This document shows positions 55,594 to 64,000 of a DNA stretch of 64,000 bases, piece after piece (within the stretch, counting starts at the first letter, position 1; every line of letters starts with the position of its first letter). The notes below the pieces were generated by a model. That model searched no databases, was not told the DNA's origin, and saw only the letters and a list, made by a program, of their open reading frames with translations. The translations under genes and the position numbers were made by a program. Origin of the DNA: Chromatiales bacterium (GTDB lineage: Bacteria; Pseudomonadota; Gammaproteobacteria; Steroidobacterales; GCA-2729495); the NCBI GenBank assembly GCA_016789845.1, contig JAEUQA010000033.1, positions 1 to 64,000 on the forward strand. The letters are read 5' to 3'.

Positions 55594-57983
55594 TTCGCCC
55601 GCAGCATCCGCATGCCGTTGAGGGTGACCACCAGCGTCGCGCCCACGTCGGCCAGCACCGCCAGCCAGAGGCTCGCGAGGCCGGGAACTGCCAACCCGAG
55701 CACGACCAGCTTAAGCCCCAGGCTCAGGGCAATATTCTGCTTCACCACCCGGCGCGTGAGCCGGCTGATGCGCAGCGCCGTCGGGATGGCGTGCAGGTTG
55801 TCCTGCATCAGGACGACGTCGGCGGTCTCCATCGCCTGCGCCGTGCCGCCGCCGCCCATGGCGATGCCCACGTCGGCCTGGGCGAGCGCCGGCGCGTCGT
55901 TGATGCCGTCGCCGATCATCGCGACGGTGCCGCGGGACTGAAGCTCCCGGACGAGGCGGAGCTTGTGCTCCGGCAGCAGGCCGGCCTGAACCTCGTCGAT
56001 GCCGCCGACCTGCTTCGCGATGGCTTCCGCCACATTCCGGTTGTCACCGGTCAGCATGACGGTCTTCAGCTGCGGGTCCAGCGCGTGGAGCTCGCTCAAT
56101 GCCGCCCGGCTGTCGGGCCGCGGCTCGTCTTCCACGCCGATGTAGCCGACCATCTCCGTGCCGCGGCCGACGAGCATTACCGTCTTGCCCGTGGTCTGCA
56201 GGTCGGCCGCCTCGGCACAGACCTCGTTGGCGCACTCCTGGCCGTGGGCAAACAACTCGTGGGTGCCGACGGCGATCCGCTCGCCAGCCAGCTCGCCCGA
56301 CACGCCGCGGCCGAGATGAGCCGTGACGTTCACGGCCTGCGGCCAGCGGTTGGCCACGCCCCGGCTCTGGGCCGACGCCACCACGGCCAGCGCCAGGGGA
56401 TGCTCGGACGCGGTTTCCACCGTGGCCGCGACGGCCACGAGGTCCTCGCAGGTATGGCAATCACCATTCGCGGCTACGGGGTGCGCGCAGTCCCTGCCGC
56501 GGATGGCGGTGACCGCCGGCCGGCCGGCCGTCAGCGTGCCGGTCTTGTCGAAGGCCACGATGTTCACGCTGGCCAGCCGGTCCAGCTGGGCGCCACCCTT
56601 CACGAGCACCCCCATCTGGGCAAGCCGCGCGAGGGCGCTGACGACGGTGACCGGGATGCTGATGATCAGCGCGCAGGGGCAGGCGATGATGAGCATGGCC
56701 AGGCCGCGGTAGAGCCAGCCGCGGGTGCCGTCCGCCAGGTCGAGGAAGGGCTGGCCGAAGGCCAGCACCGGGATGGCCACCAGCAGGGCGGCGAGGGCGA
56801 CGACCAGCGGCGTGTACCAGCGGGCGAAGCGGTCGATGAAGCGCTCGGCGGGCGTCCGCTCGGCCAGGGCGCGCTCCACCATCTGCGCGATGCGCGTGAC
56901 GGTGGACAGGCCGGCCGGGCGCAGCACCTCGACCGTCAGTGCGCCGGGACCGTTGACCGTGCCCGCGAGCACTTCGTCACCGACGCCCCGGTCGACGGGA
57001 ATGCTCTCGCCCGTGACGGCAGCCTGGTTGATGCTGGACGCGCCCTCGAGGATGCGACCGTCCAGGGGAATGCGCTCGCCGGGCCGGACCAGGACCAGCG
57101 CGCCCACCGGCACGGCAGACGTCGGGCGCCGCAGCTGGTGGAAGTGGACGGCGGCGGCCGGCGCCGGCTCGGCGTGGCCATGGCCGCCATGCTCGTGCTC
57201 GTGCGCATGAGCGTGCCCGTGATCATGATCATGACCGTGGTCGTCATGGCTGCACGCGGCCCCGTGCTCGTGGTGGTCGTGACCCTTGTGGCCGTGGTCA
57301 TCGTGCTCGTCGTGGTCGTCGTGAGCCTCCGCGTGGGCCTCGAGCACTGTCGCCTCGTCCGGCTGCAGCGAGAGCAGGCTGCGCAGCGCGTCCCGGGAGC
57401 GTTCGGCGCTGTACGCCTCCAGCGCCTCGCCCAGGGTGAACAGCAGGACCACCGCGGCGGCCTCGCCCGTCTCGCCGATGGCCACAGCGCCGACGGTGGC
57501 GATGCCCATGAGTAGGTCGATCGTGACGTGCCGGGCGACGAAGAGGGAGCGCAGGCCCTTGAGGAGGATGGGCGCGCCGACCACGACGACGGTGGCGAGG
57601 AGGGCCGCTTCGAGGACCGCGGCGCCGAAGGCGGGACCAAGCACGGCTGCTGCGATCAGCAGGGCCGAAGCGGCGAGGGCAATCTGGGTGCGCCGTTCAG
57701 CAGCCAGGAAGCGCAGGAAGCCGGCGAGCCCGCGCAGTTCCGGGCGCGGGGCCTGCTGCGGTGTCGCGCCGTCGGCGATGCGATAGCCCAGGTCCTTTAC
57801 GCGCGCCTCGATCTGGTCCCGGGTCGCGGAGCCGGTGGCCTCCAGGGTCTCGGTCGTGAAGTCGACCCGGACCGTGGCGATGCCGGGCACTGCCCGCACG
57901 GCCTGCTCAATGGTGAGTGCGCAACTGCCGCAGTCCATTCCCTGGATCTTCAGGCGAACGGCAGGCGAAACGGTGGCATTCAT
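55590..57983 (-). CDS. Heavy-metal P1B-type ATPase with His-rich insert
   Basis: A 797-residue metal exporter (ZntA/CadA-like). Order: one heavy-metal-associated domain (GMDCGSC, 15-21), membrane helices, actuator domain, CPC in IIACPCALIIS, phosphorylation site DKTGT, and hinge GDGINDAPALAQADVGIAMG. An insert at about 217-270, at the entry of the actuator domain, holds 22 His in 54 residues plus Asp/Glu. A second CxxC-like stretch (CAHPVAANGDCHTC) lies in the nucleotide domain. Zn/Cd/Pb-type substrates are likely. A MerR-type operator lies upstream at 58038-58059. Confidence 0.93.
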   Translation of the reverse strand: MNATVSPAVRLKIQGMDCGSCALTIEQAVRAVPGIATVRVDFTTETLEATGSATRDQIEARVKDLGYRIADGATPQQAPRPELRGLAGFLRFLAAERRTQIALAASALLIAAAVLGPAFGAAVLEAALLATVVVVGAPILLKGLRSLFVARHVTIDLLMGIATVGAVAIGETGEAAAVVLLFTLGEALEAYSAERSRDALRSLLSLQPDEATVLEAHAEAHDDHDEHDDHGHKGHDHHEHGAACSHDDHGHDHDHGHAHAHEHEHGGHGHAEPAPAAAVHFHQLRRPTSAVPVGALVLVRPGERIPLDGRILEGASSINQAAVTGESIPVDRGVGDEVLAGTVNGPGALTVEVLRPAGLSTVTRIAQMVERALAERTPAERFIDRFARWYTPLVVALAALLVAIPVLAFGQPFLDLADGTRGWLYRGLAMLIIACPCALIISIPVTVVSALARLAQMGVLVKGGAQLDRLASVNIVAFDKTGTLTAGRPAVTAIRGRDCAHPVAANGDCHTCEDLVAVAATVETASEHPLALAVVASAQSRGVANRWPQAVNVTAHLGRGVSGELAGERIAVGTHELFAHGQECANEVCAEAADLQTTGKTVMLVGRGTEMVGYIGVEDEPRPDSRAALSELHALDPQLKTVMLTGDNRNVAEAIAKQVGGIDEVQAGLLPEHKLRLVRELQSRGTVAMIGDGINDAPALAQADVGIAMGGGGTAQAMETADVVLMQDNLHAIPTALRISRLTRRVVKQNIALSLGLKLVVLGLAVPGLASLWLAVLADVGATLVVTLNGMRMLRAK

Positions 57984-58037
57984 CGGGACACGCTCCTCCG
58001 GAGCCCGGGAAATCCGGGTTCGCAGGGCAGATGGTGC

Positions 58038-58059
58038 ACCTTGAAGATGACTTGAAGGT
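58038..58059 (-). promoter_or_regulatory. MerR-type operator before the P-type ATPase
   Basis: ACCTTGAA-GA-TGACTTGAAGGT, an inverted repeat overlapping a leftward -35 TTGACC (58062-58057). The -10 candidate CACCAT (58036-58031) lies after a 20-bp spacer, as expected for MerR-controlled promoters. It differs at only two of 22 bases from the site at 61466-61487. Confidence 0.7.
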
Positions 58060-58093
58060 CAAGGGTGGCCGCCGGCGCCGCGCCGGGCCCGGT

Positions 58094-58543
58094 TCAGCGC
58101 TGCCCGGATACCAGGACCTCGAAGTCGGATGACCGGGGCAGGGCCTCGCAGGCCCGGACGATGGCCTCGGGCGGGACGACGACCTTGCGCTGCCGCAGGT
58201 CGAACCAGGAGCCGCGGACCACCACGGTGGCACAGTGGACTCCGTCCTGGCGGGTCAGCAGGTGCCGGATCCGGAAGTGCTTCCAGTCCGGCGATGCGCC
58301 GGCAAACTCGAATGAAATCGTGATGCGGTCGTCGCCGGACACCTCCCGCAGGTAGTCCGTCTCCTCCCGGAAGATCACCGGCCCGACGCCCAGTTCCTGG
58401 AAGCGGGTCGTGGTGACGCCCTGCGAAGCGAAGGCGCGGATCCGGCAATGGGTGGCCCAGTCCATGAAGGCCGTGTGCCGGGCGTGGCCGTTCAGGTCCA
58501 GGTCGGCCCAGCGTACTTCGCAGGTGGTGGTGAAGGCGGACAT
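58094..58543 (-). CDS. Acyl-CoA thioesterase (4HBT, hotdog fold)
   Basis: A 149-residue hotdog-fold protein: VRWADLDLNGHARHTAFMDWATHCRIRAF contains the 4-hydroxybenzoyl-CoA thioesterase type I motif with the catalytic Asp in ADLDLNGHA. ATG 58543 (MSAFTTTCEVRW) is used; the frame continues upstream without homology. Acyl substrate unknown. Confidence 0.85.
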   Translation of the reverse strand: MSAFTTTCEVRWADLDLNGHARHTAFMDWATHCRIRAFASQGVTTTRFQELGVGPVIFREETDYLREVSGDDRITISFEFAGASPDWKHFRIRHLLTRQDGVHCATVVVRGSWFDLRQRKVVVPPEAIVRACEALPRSSDFEVLVSGQR

Positions 58544-58633
58544 GGGCACGCTCCCGGTTGGCTGCAGGCTAGCACGCCAGCCACAGGTCCGAAAACGGCG
58601 AGTCAGGCCTGACCGCCCGCGCATAATGGCGCC

Positions 58634-60094
58634 ATGCCAGCGACCAGCCCAGACCCGGACGCCGACCGCTACTACGCCGCGTTCGTCGCCCACGACCCGC
58701 GCTTCGACGGCCGCGTCTTCGTCGGCGTGACGTCAACGGGCATCTACTGCCGTCCGGTGTGCCGGGTCCGGACGCCGAAGCGGAGCAACTGCCGGTTCTT
58801 CAGTCACGCCGCGGCGGCGGAGCAGGCCGGGTTCCGCCCGTGCCTCCGGTGCCGCCCGGAACTGGCGCCGGGCCTCTCGCTGGTGGATTCCTCCCGGGTC
58901 CTCGCCAGCCAGGCGGCCCGGATGATCGAGCAGCGGGCGAGCGAGGGCGATGACCTGTACCTCCCCGAGGTGGCGCGCCAGCTCGGCGTCACCGACCGGC
59001 ACCTGCGCCGGATCTTCCAGATCGTGCATGGCGTGTCGCCGATGGATTTCCTGACGACGCGGCGGCTGCTGCTCGCCAAGCAGCTGCTGACCGACACGCC
59101 CTTGCCCGTGACCCGGGTGGCGCTGGCCAGCGGGTTCGCGAGCCTGCGGCGTTTCAACGCCGCGTTCGTCGCCCGCTACCGGCTGAGCCCCACGGCGTTG
59201 CGGCAGCGGCGCAGGGAGAGCCCGGCGCCCGGGCTCGTCACGCTGCGCCTCGCCTACCGGCCACCCTGCGACGTGGCCGGCGTGCTCCGTTTCTTCGCGG
59301 CCCGGGCGCTGGCCGGCGTGGAAGTCGTCGACGGCCACACCGTCCGGCGCACGCTCGCGCTCACCCATCAGGGCCAGCGCCTGGCGGGATGGGTGGCGGC
59401 GCGCTTCGTGCCGGAGCGCCACGAGGTGGAACTCCAGCTCGCTCCGGCGCTGCTGCCGGCGCTGGGCACGGTCCTGCAGCGGGTGCGCCAGGCGTTCGAC
59501 CTGGACGCGGATCCGGCGCTGATCGACCCGGTGCTGGCCAGCGTGCCGGCCCAGTCCCGCCCAGGGATCCGTCTGCCCGGCGGCATGGACGGGTTCGAGA
59601 TCGCGGCGCGGGCCATACTCGGCCAGCAGGTCAGTGTCGCCGCCGCCCGAACCGTCACGCAGAGGATCATCGAACGCTTCGGCCGGGAGGTTGTCACCCC
59701 GTTTCCCGACCTTCACCGTCTCTTCCCGGACGCGGCGACACTCGCCGCCGCCCGCCCCGACGCCATCGGCCGGCTCGGCGTCGTGCGCCAGCGGGTGCGC
59801 GCGCTGCAGTCCCTCGCCACGGCGGTGGCGGAGGGGCGCATCGTCCTGCACCGGGGCGCGCCGCTCGCCGCCACCCTCGAGGCATTGCGGGCCCTGCCGG
59901 GCATCGGCGAGTGGACGACCGAGCTGATCGCGATGCGCGCGCTGGCCTGGCCCGACGCCTTCCCGGCCAGCGACATCGGCGTCCTGAACGCGCTCGGCAC
60001 CCGGGACATCCGCCGCGTGCGGGCGCTGGCTGAAGACTGGCGACCCTGGCGGTCCTACGCCGTCATCCGCCTCTGGCAGACCCTGGAGAGATGA
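58634..60094 (+). CDS. alkA: Ada-type regulator fused to AlkA DNA glycosylase
   Basis: A 486-residue fusion. Ada zinc/methyl-acceptor domain (ligands Cys39, Cys43, Cys70, Cys73; CRPVCRV...CLRC), then an AraC-type helix-turn-helix pair (about 100-195), an AlkA N-terminal domain (LAYRPPCDVAGVLRFFAARALAGVE) and the HhH-GPD glycosylase (AILGQQVSVAAARTVTQRI; LPGIGEWTTELIAMRAL; catalytic Asp in PASDIG). It both senses alkylation and removes alkylated bases. Its stop overlaps the ogt start (ATGA). Confidence 0.93.
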   Translation: MPATSPDPDADRYYAAFVAHDPRFDGRVFVGVTSTGIYCRPVCRVRTPKRSNCRFFSHAAAAEQAGFRPCLRCRPELAPGLSLVDSSRVLASQAARMIEQRASEGDDLYLPEVARQLGVTDRHLRRIFQIVHGVSPMDFLTTRRLLLAKQLLTDTPLPVTRVALASGFASLRRFNAAFVARYRLSPTALRQRRRESPAPGLVTLRLAYRPPCDVAGVLRFFAARALAGVEVVDGHTVRRTLALTHQGQRLAGWVAARFVPERHEVELQLAPALLPALGTVLQRVRQAFDLDADPALIDPVLASVPAQSRPGIRLPGGMDGFEIAARAILGQQVSVAAARTVTQRIIERFGREVVTPFPDLHRLFPDAATLAAARPDAIGRLGVVRQRVRALQSLATAVAEGRIVLHRGAPLAATLEALRALPGIGEWTTELIAMRALAWPDAFPASDIGVLNALGTRDIRRVRALAEDWRPWRSYAVIRLWQTLER

Positions 60095-60594
60095 CCATGC
60101 GAATTGCGGGACTGGTGGCGCAGGCGCGCCTCGATTCACCCCTCGGCCCGCTGACGGCCGCGGCGACGGATAAGGGCCTCGCCGGGCTGTGGTTCGACGG
60201 CCAGGCTCATCATCCCGGGCCGCTGGACGCACCGGATAACCCACGACACCCCGTGCTCGCGCAGGCGCGGCGGGAACTGGCGGCCTACTGGCAGGATGCC
60301 AGCGTGGGCTTCAGCGTCGCGCTGGACCTGCAGGGCACCGTTTTCCAGCGGCAGGTCTGGCGGGCGCTGCTGAAGATCAGGCCGGGCAGCACGAGCAGCT
60401 ACGCCGTCATCGCCGGCCGGGCGGGTTCCCCGGCTGCGGGGCGCGCCGCCGGCGCAGCGATCGGCCGGAATCCGGTGTCCATCATCGTGCCCTGCCACCG
60501 GGTGCTCGGCCGCAACGGGTCCCTGACCGGCTACGCCGGCGGGCTCGAGCGCAAGCGCGCGCTGCTGCACCGGGAGGGCGCGTTGCCACCGTAG
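60091..60594 (+). CDS. ogt: Methylated-DNA--protein-cysteine methyltransferase
   Basis: A 167-residue Ogt with the suicide Cys135 in IIVPCHRVLG and the helix-turn-helix TSSYAVIAGRAGSPAAGRAAGAAIGRNP. It removes methyl groups from O6-methylguanine. Coupled to the alkA-ada fusion by ATGA, making an adaptive-response repair pair. The stop TAG (60592-60594) is the REP GTAG. Confidence 0.95.
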   Translation: MTMRIAGLVAQARLDSPLGPLTAAATDKGLAGLWFDGQAHHPGPLDAPDNPRHPVLAQARRELAAYWQDASVGFSVALDLQGTVFQRQVWRALLKIRPGSTSSYAVIAGRAGSPAAGRAAGAAIGRNPVSIIVPCHRVLGRNGSLTGYAGGLERKRALLHREGALPP

Positions 60595-60646
60595 GAGCGG
60601 CTTCAGCCGCGACCCGGAGCACGGTCGCGGCTGAAGCCGCTCCTAC
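60591..60646. repeat. REP-like palindrome supplying two stop codons
   Basis: A compact 56-bp inverted repeat: GTAGGAGCGGCTTCAGCC + GCGACC, a 7-base centre (CGGAGCA), and the mirror image ending CTCCTAC. The left TAG ends ogt and the right CTA (60643-60645) ends the minus-strand MerR gene. Confidence 0.9.
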
Positions 60647-61443
60647 GAAGCTGCCCGGTTCTCCAGCGCCAGGAAGAACTGCGCGAACAGGAACGCGTTG
60701 TCGCCGTGGGCCGAGAACACATGGCCTTCCGCCGTTTTTTCCACGTGGGGTTCCGTGTGGGCCTCGCAGCCGGCCTCGGAGGCGGCGATCTGCTGCAGGG
60801 CCGACCCGATGCGTGCATCGCCGCCCGGCACCAGCACGCTGTAGCCGTCCGCCTCGCGCCACACGTGGATGTGCCGGCCCCGGAGGACGTCCAGCGCCTC
60901 GCCCTGGTCCAGGGATGCCAGGTTGCAGCCCATGCGCTTCATGAGGGCGCTCAGGGAAGCGGCCTCGTCCTGGGGCGTGCTGCTGTGGCCGCAGACGTGG
61001 TCCACGAGCCGGCGGTAGAGGCGGCGGGCGCTGTCGGCGGCGGGGAGCTGGTCGGACATCTCCCGCAGGAAGACCTCCAGCTCGTGGCGCAGCACCAGGA
61101 GTTCGGTCAGCCGCCGCTCGATCTCCAGGAAGCGGTCCTCGGCGATCTGGGCCACGTCGCCTGCCTTGCCGCCAGCCCTCTTGCCGGACGTCTCGCCGGC
61201 CTCGGCCCGGCCGGCTGCCAGGAACTGGCGGATGTCGTCCAGGGAGAATCCCAGCCGCTTGGCCCGGTTGATGAAGAGCAGGGTCTTCTCGGCGTCCGGG
61301 CCGTAGACCCGGTAGCCCGAGGCGGTGCGCCGCCCCGGGACGAGTAATCCTTCCTTCTCGTAATAGCGAAGTACGGAAGGGGCAACCCGGGCCCGCTTCG
61401 CCAGGGCCCCGATCGTGTATTCCCGCTGGCTCGTGGTGGGCAT
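60643..61443 (-). CDS. MerR-family transcriptional regulator
   Basis: A 266-residue regulator: MerR winged helix (YTIGALAKRARVAPSVLRYYEKEGLLVPGRRTASGYRVYG), a long dimerisation helix and a large C-terminal half (about 130-266) that is longer than in metal sensors and not recognised. Scattered Cys and His are present (VCGHSS, GCNLAS, GCEAHTEPH), but not the CxC-type pair of CueR or ZntR. It is divergent from the ABC exporter, with a MerR operator between them. Confidence 0.88.
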   Translation of the reverse strand: MPTTSQREYTIGALAKRARVAPSVLRYYEKEGLLVPGRRTASGYRVYGPDAEKTLLFINRAKRLGFSLDDIRQFLAAGRAEAGETSGKRAGGKAGDVAQIAEDRFLEIERRLTELLVLRHELEVFLREMSDQLPAADSARRLYRRLVDHVCGHSSTPQDEAASLSALMKRMGCNLASLDQGEALDVLRGRHIHVWREADGYSVLVPGGDARIGSALQQIAASEAGCEAHTEPHVEKTAEGHVFSAHGDNAFLFAQFFLALENRAAS

Positions 61444-61462
61444 GCCGACCCCTTGAGTGCGA

Positions 61463-61494
61463 TTGACCTTGAATTTGACTTGAAGGTCTATAGT
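61463..61494 (+). promoter_or_regulatory. MerR-type promoter/operator of the ABC exporter
   Basis: -35 TTGACC (61463-61468) and -10 TATAGT (61489-61494) are separated by 20 bases, the long spacer typical of MerR activation. The dyad ACCTTGAA-TT-TGACTTGAAGGT (61466-61487) lies between them. It reads toward the exporter genes. The start ATG 61565 is preceded by AAGGAAG. Confidence 0.85.
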
Positions 61495-61564
61495 AGCCCG
61501 TTACATCCTGAGTCCAACGACAGAACCCGCGCCCGCGGCACTGCGGCGCAAGGAAGAAAAGATC

Positions 61565-63319
61565 ATGCTGGGCATCGACAAGCGCCTGATCGTCAAGTCC
61601 ACCAGCCAGTGGCTCATCGCCGGCATCGTCGCCGGCATCGCCGGTGTGCTCCTCTCCCTGGCCCTGTACACGGTCCTCGGCCTCGGGATCGACGGCCTGC
61701 TGAAAGGCGAGGCGGTGGTCGAGAAGTACCTGCCGGTCCTCGTCGGGCTGCTCGCCGCCAAGCTGGCGGCGGGCTGGTTCTTCCGCTTCGCCCAGTACCG
61801 GGCCTCGTCCCAGACCAAGCTGTCCGTGCGGGACATGGTCTACGAGCACGCGCTCCGCCTGGGCCCCGCGGTGCTCGACAAGAAACGCACCGGCGAGCTC
61901 GCGAACATCGCCGTGGACGGCATGGACTGGATCGAGCTCTTCTACGGCGTGTACTTCGTGCAGTTTGCGGTCGGCATGCTGACCCCGATCGCGCTCTGCA
62001 TCTACATCGGCGTCGTGGACTGGGTCGTCGGCCTCTCCCTGATCGTCGCCATCCCGCTGACGCCCATGTTCCTCGGCGCGCTCTCCAAGCAGTTCCGCAA
62101 GGTCAGCGACAAGTACGCGGACGTGAACAACCAGCAGAGCGCCGCCTTCCTCGACGCCCTGCAGGGCATGACGACGCTCAAGATGTTCAACCTGGGCGCG
62201 AAGCGCGGCGCCGAGATGTACGCGGCCACCGAGGAGCAGCGCGTGATCACCATGCGCCTGCTGTTCGTCAACCAGGTGATGATCCTGCTGGTGGACTTCG
62301 GCTTCGCGCTGGGCACCACGCTGGTGCTCACCGTGGTCGCGCTGTTGCGGATGGACGCGGGCTTCCTGTCCGCCGGCCAGGTGGTGGCCCTCATCCTGGC
62401 CAGCGCCGAGTTCTCCAAGCCCTTGAGCCTGATCGGCCAGTTCTTCTTTGCCGGCGCCATCGGCCGGGAGTTCGCCAAGAAGATCATTGCCTTCCTCGGC
62501 GAGAAGCCGACGGTGGCCCAGGCGGCCGACGCGTTCGCGCCCGCGACGAAGGGCTCGGGCAACCTCCGCTTCCGCGACGTGGTGTTCAGCTACCCCGGCA
62601 CGGAGAAGCCCGCCGTGGACCGGTTCTCCCTCGACGTGCGCGCCGGCGAGACGGTGGCGTTGATCGGCCACAGCGGCTCCGGCAAGACCACTGTCGCCAA
62701 CCTGGTGCTCCGCACCCTGGCGCCCACGTCCGGCACGATCGAGATCGACGGCCAGCCCGTCGAGAAGGTGACCCTCGACTGGGTGCGGGAGCAGATTGCC
62801 CTCGTGCCCCAGGATCCCTACCTGTTCTACGGCACCATCGCCGACAACCTGCGCCTGGCCAGGCCCGACGCGACCGACCAGGAGCTGATCGACGCGGCGA
62901 AGGCCGCGAACATCTGGGACTTCATCCAGGCGAGCCCCGCCGGCCTGCAGACGCTGGTGGGCGAGCGCGGCCTGTCGCTGTCCGGCGGCCAGGTGCAGCG
63001 CGTGGCCATTGCCCGGGCGCTGCTCAAGAACGCACCGATCATCGTGCTCGACGAGCCCACCTCCCAGATCGACCTGGAGACGGAGTCCGTCATCCACGAG
63101 GCGCTGGAGCGCCTCACGGCCAACCGCACGGTGCTGCTGATCGCGCACCGCCTGAAGACGGTGCAGACCGCCGACCGGATCGTGGTCATGGCCCACGGCC
63201 GGGTCGTCGAGCAGGGCAGCCACGCCGAGTTGCTGGCGCGAAATGGCACCTACGCGAAGATGGTCGGCACGACACGCACGATGGAGGGCGGCCACGCGGT
63301 CGCCGGAGGTGTGGCATGA
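61565..63319 (+). CDS. ABC exporter half-transporter (CydD-like), subunit 1
   Basis: A 584-residue fused membrane/ATPase subunit: six membrane helices (about 15-300), then an ATPase with Walker A GHSGSGKTT, signature LSGGQVQRVAIARALL, Walker B IIVLDEPTSQID and the H-loop IAHRLK. The membrane part resembles CydD/CydC-type exporters (thiol or heme-linked). The partner gene overlaps by ATGA. A MerR-controlled promoter stands upstream. Confidence 0.9.
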   Translation: MLGIDKRLIVKSTSQWLIAGIVAGIAGVLLSLALYTVLGLGIDGLLKGEAVVEKYLPVLVGLLAAKLAAGWFFRFAQYRASSQTKLSVRDMVYEHALRLGPAVLDKKRTGELANIAVDGMDWIELFYGVYFVQFAVGMLTPIALCIYIGVVDWVVGLSLIVAIPLTPMFLGALSKQFRKVSDKYADVNNQQSAAFLDALQGMTTLKMFNLGAKRGAEMYAATEEQRVITMRLLFVNQVMILLVDFGFALGTTLVLTVVALLRMDAGFLSAGQVVALILASAEFSKPLSLIGQFFFAGAIGREFAKKIIAFLGEKPTVAQAADAFAPATKGSGNLRFRDVVFSYPGTEKPAVDRFSLDVRAGETVALIGHSGSGKTTVANLVLRTLAPTSGTIEIDGQPVEKVTLDWVREQIALVPQDPYLFYGTIADNLRLARPDATDQELIDAAKAANIWDFIQASPAGLQTLVGERGLSLSGGQVQRVAIARALLKNAPIIVLDEPTSQIDLETESVIHEALERLTANRTVLLIAHRLKTVQTADRIVVMAHGRVVEQGSHAELLARNGTYAKMVGTTRTMEGGHAVAGGVA

Positions 63320-64000
63320 GCACACAGAATAAGTCCCACTGGACCACGATGTTCCGGCTTCTCGACTTCATGAAGCCCCTGAACGGCGTAATGGCCATCT
63401 CGGTGACGGCCCGCACCGCCAAGCTGTGGGGCGTGACGATCCTGGTGGCCGTCGCGGCCGGGTCCGTCGCGAAGTACGTCGCCAACCCGACCAGCGCCGA
63501 GCTGTGGTCGATCGCCGGCTGGCTGGTGCTCGGCGCCTTCGGCCTCGGGCTCGCCCACTACATCGAGCAGTTCACCGGGCACTACGTGGCCTTCCGCCTG
63601 CTCGCCATGCTCCGCAACGACTTCTACAAGCGCCTGGAGCCCCTGGCGCCCGCCGGCATGGGCTCGCTGCGCACGGGCGATGCCATTTCCCGCGTGATCA
63701 ACGACTGCGAGCGCGTCGAGCCGTTCTATGCCCACACGATCGCGCCGGCGATCTGCGCGATCGTCGTCCCGGCCTCGCTGCTGGGCTGGCTCTACGCCAT
63801 CAACCCGGCGTTCGCCTGGACGCTGCTGCCCTTCATGCTGTTCATGATCGTGGTGCTGCCCACGCTGATCGCCCTGATTGGTGGCTCGGGCGACGCCGAC
63901 TGGCGCCGCGTCCAGGGCGAGGTGAACGCGTTCCTCACGGACAGCTTCCAGGGCCTGCGCGACACGCTGGCCTTCGGCGCCGGCCAGCGCCGGCGCGACG
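63316..64000 (+). CDS. ABC exporter half-transporter, subunit 2 (cut by window end)
   Basis: Starts at ATG 63316, overlapping the previous stop, and is open to the window edge (228 codons seen). The visible part is a membrane domain: MSTQNKSHWTTMFRLLDFMKPLNG, then several hydrophobic helices and FRLLAMLRNDFYKRLEPLAPAGMGSLRTGDAISRVINDCERVEPFYAHTIAP, the intracellular loop typical of ABC exporters (CydC-like). The ATPase part lies beyond the window. It should form a heterodimer with subunit 1. Confidence 0.88.
   Translation, partial: MSTQNKSHWTTMFRLLDFMKPLNGVMAISVTARTAKLWGVTILVAVAAGSVAKYVANPTSAELWSIAGWLVLGAFGLGLAHYIEQFTGHYVAFRLLAMLRNDFYKRLEPLAPAGMGSLRTGDAISRVINDCERVEPFYAHTIAPAICAIVVPASLLGWLYAINPAFAWTLLPFMLFMIVVLPTLIALIGGSGDADWRRVQGEVNAFLTDSFQGLRDTLAFGAGQRRRD

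Noticed and set aside
54663..57515. Very long open frames opposite real genes (for example 54663-57515 plus, 60482-63325 minus, 36267-38336 minus, 2111-3877 minus)
   Set aside because: They lie antisense to well-supported genes in high-GC sequence, where stop codons are rare. Their products are rich in Arg, His, Gly and Pro without domains.

Overview
The window is dense, very GC-rich bacterial DNA with about 60 protein genes, short gaps, many 4-bp start/stop overlaps (ATGA, GTGA) and frequent GTG or TTG starts. Gene content points to a free-living, respiring gammaproteobacterium, perhaps near the Xanthomonadales/Nevskiales/Steroidobacterales: the aceB-aceA-aceK glyoxylate operon, glnK-amt, msrPQ plus msrA, two DUF3391/HD-GYP proteins, a PA0069-type radical SAM protein, ogt with an Ada/AlkA fusion, and PEP-CTERM-like surface proteins. 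This placement is inferred from gene content only. No rRNA, tRNA, CRISPR array, phage or intact transposase was seen.

Layout. 1-2.2 kb: dienelactone hydrolase lipoprotein, a PGPGW membrane protein and a thioredoxin-TPR protein. 2.0-4.2 kb: a PAS-PAS sigma-54 activator whose upstream region carries three ACGG-N4-CCGT palindromes, a sigma-54 promoter pointing the other way, and a terminator-ended candidate small RNA of about 174 nt with C-rich loops. 4.2-9.4 kb: CDP-alcohol phosphotransferase, HAD phosphatase, DacB, GlnK, Amt. 8.8-13.8 kb: MsrQ, MsrP, DUF547 protein, a TonB/TPR protein, MsrA. 13.9-17.2 kb: degenerate HD-GYP protein, YceI lipoprotein, radical SAM protein with an SOS box. 17.2-22 kb: MacAB-like export operon. 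22-26 kb: holin-like membrane protein, two-component system, LuxR regulator. 26.2-32.5 kb: sirtuin (apparent CTG start), GST, second degenerate HD-GYP, two c-type cytochromes, alpha/beta hydrolase, Ala-rich lipoprotein. 32.8-41.1 kb: DevC-like ABC operon with TetR regulator, then two secreted chelatase-like proteins around an MFS exporter and an EVE protein. 41.2-47.6 kb: XRE/IrrE-type regulator divergent from aceBAK. 47.9-55.4 kb: HAF-repeat and PEP-CTERM-like proteins, MFS transporter, large S8 peptidase lipoprotein. 55.6-64 kb: metal P-type ATPase with a His-rich insert, thioesterase, AlkA/Ada and Ogt repair pair, MerR regulator and a two-subunit ABC exporter that runs off the edge.

Two themes cross the window. 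First, a REP-like palindrome family (GTAGGAGCG..TCAG..CGCGACC) occurs at eight places. At nine gene 3' ends the TAG of its GTAG head is the stop codon of the adjacent gene. Second, several regulatory circuits can be read from operators: the sigma-54 activator and its candidate sRNA, a near-consensus LexA box at 17.2 kb, three 14-bp-spaced direct repeats before aceB, and a nearly identical MerR-type operator in front of both the P-type ATPase and the ABC exporter.
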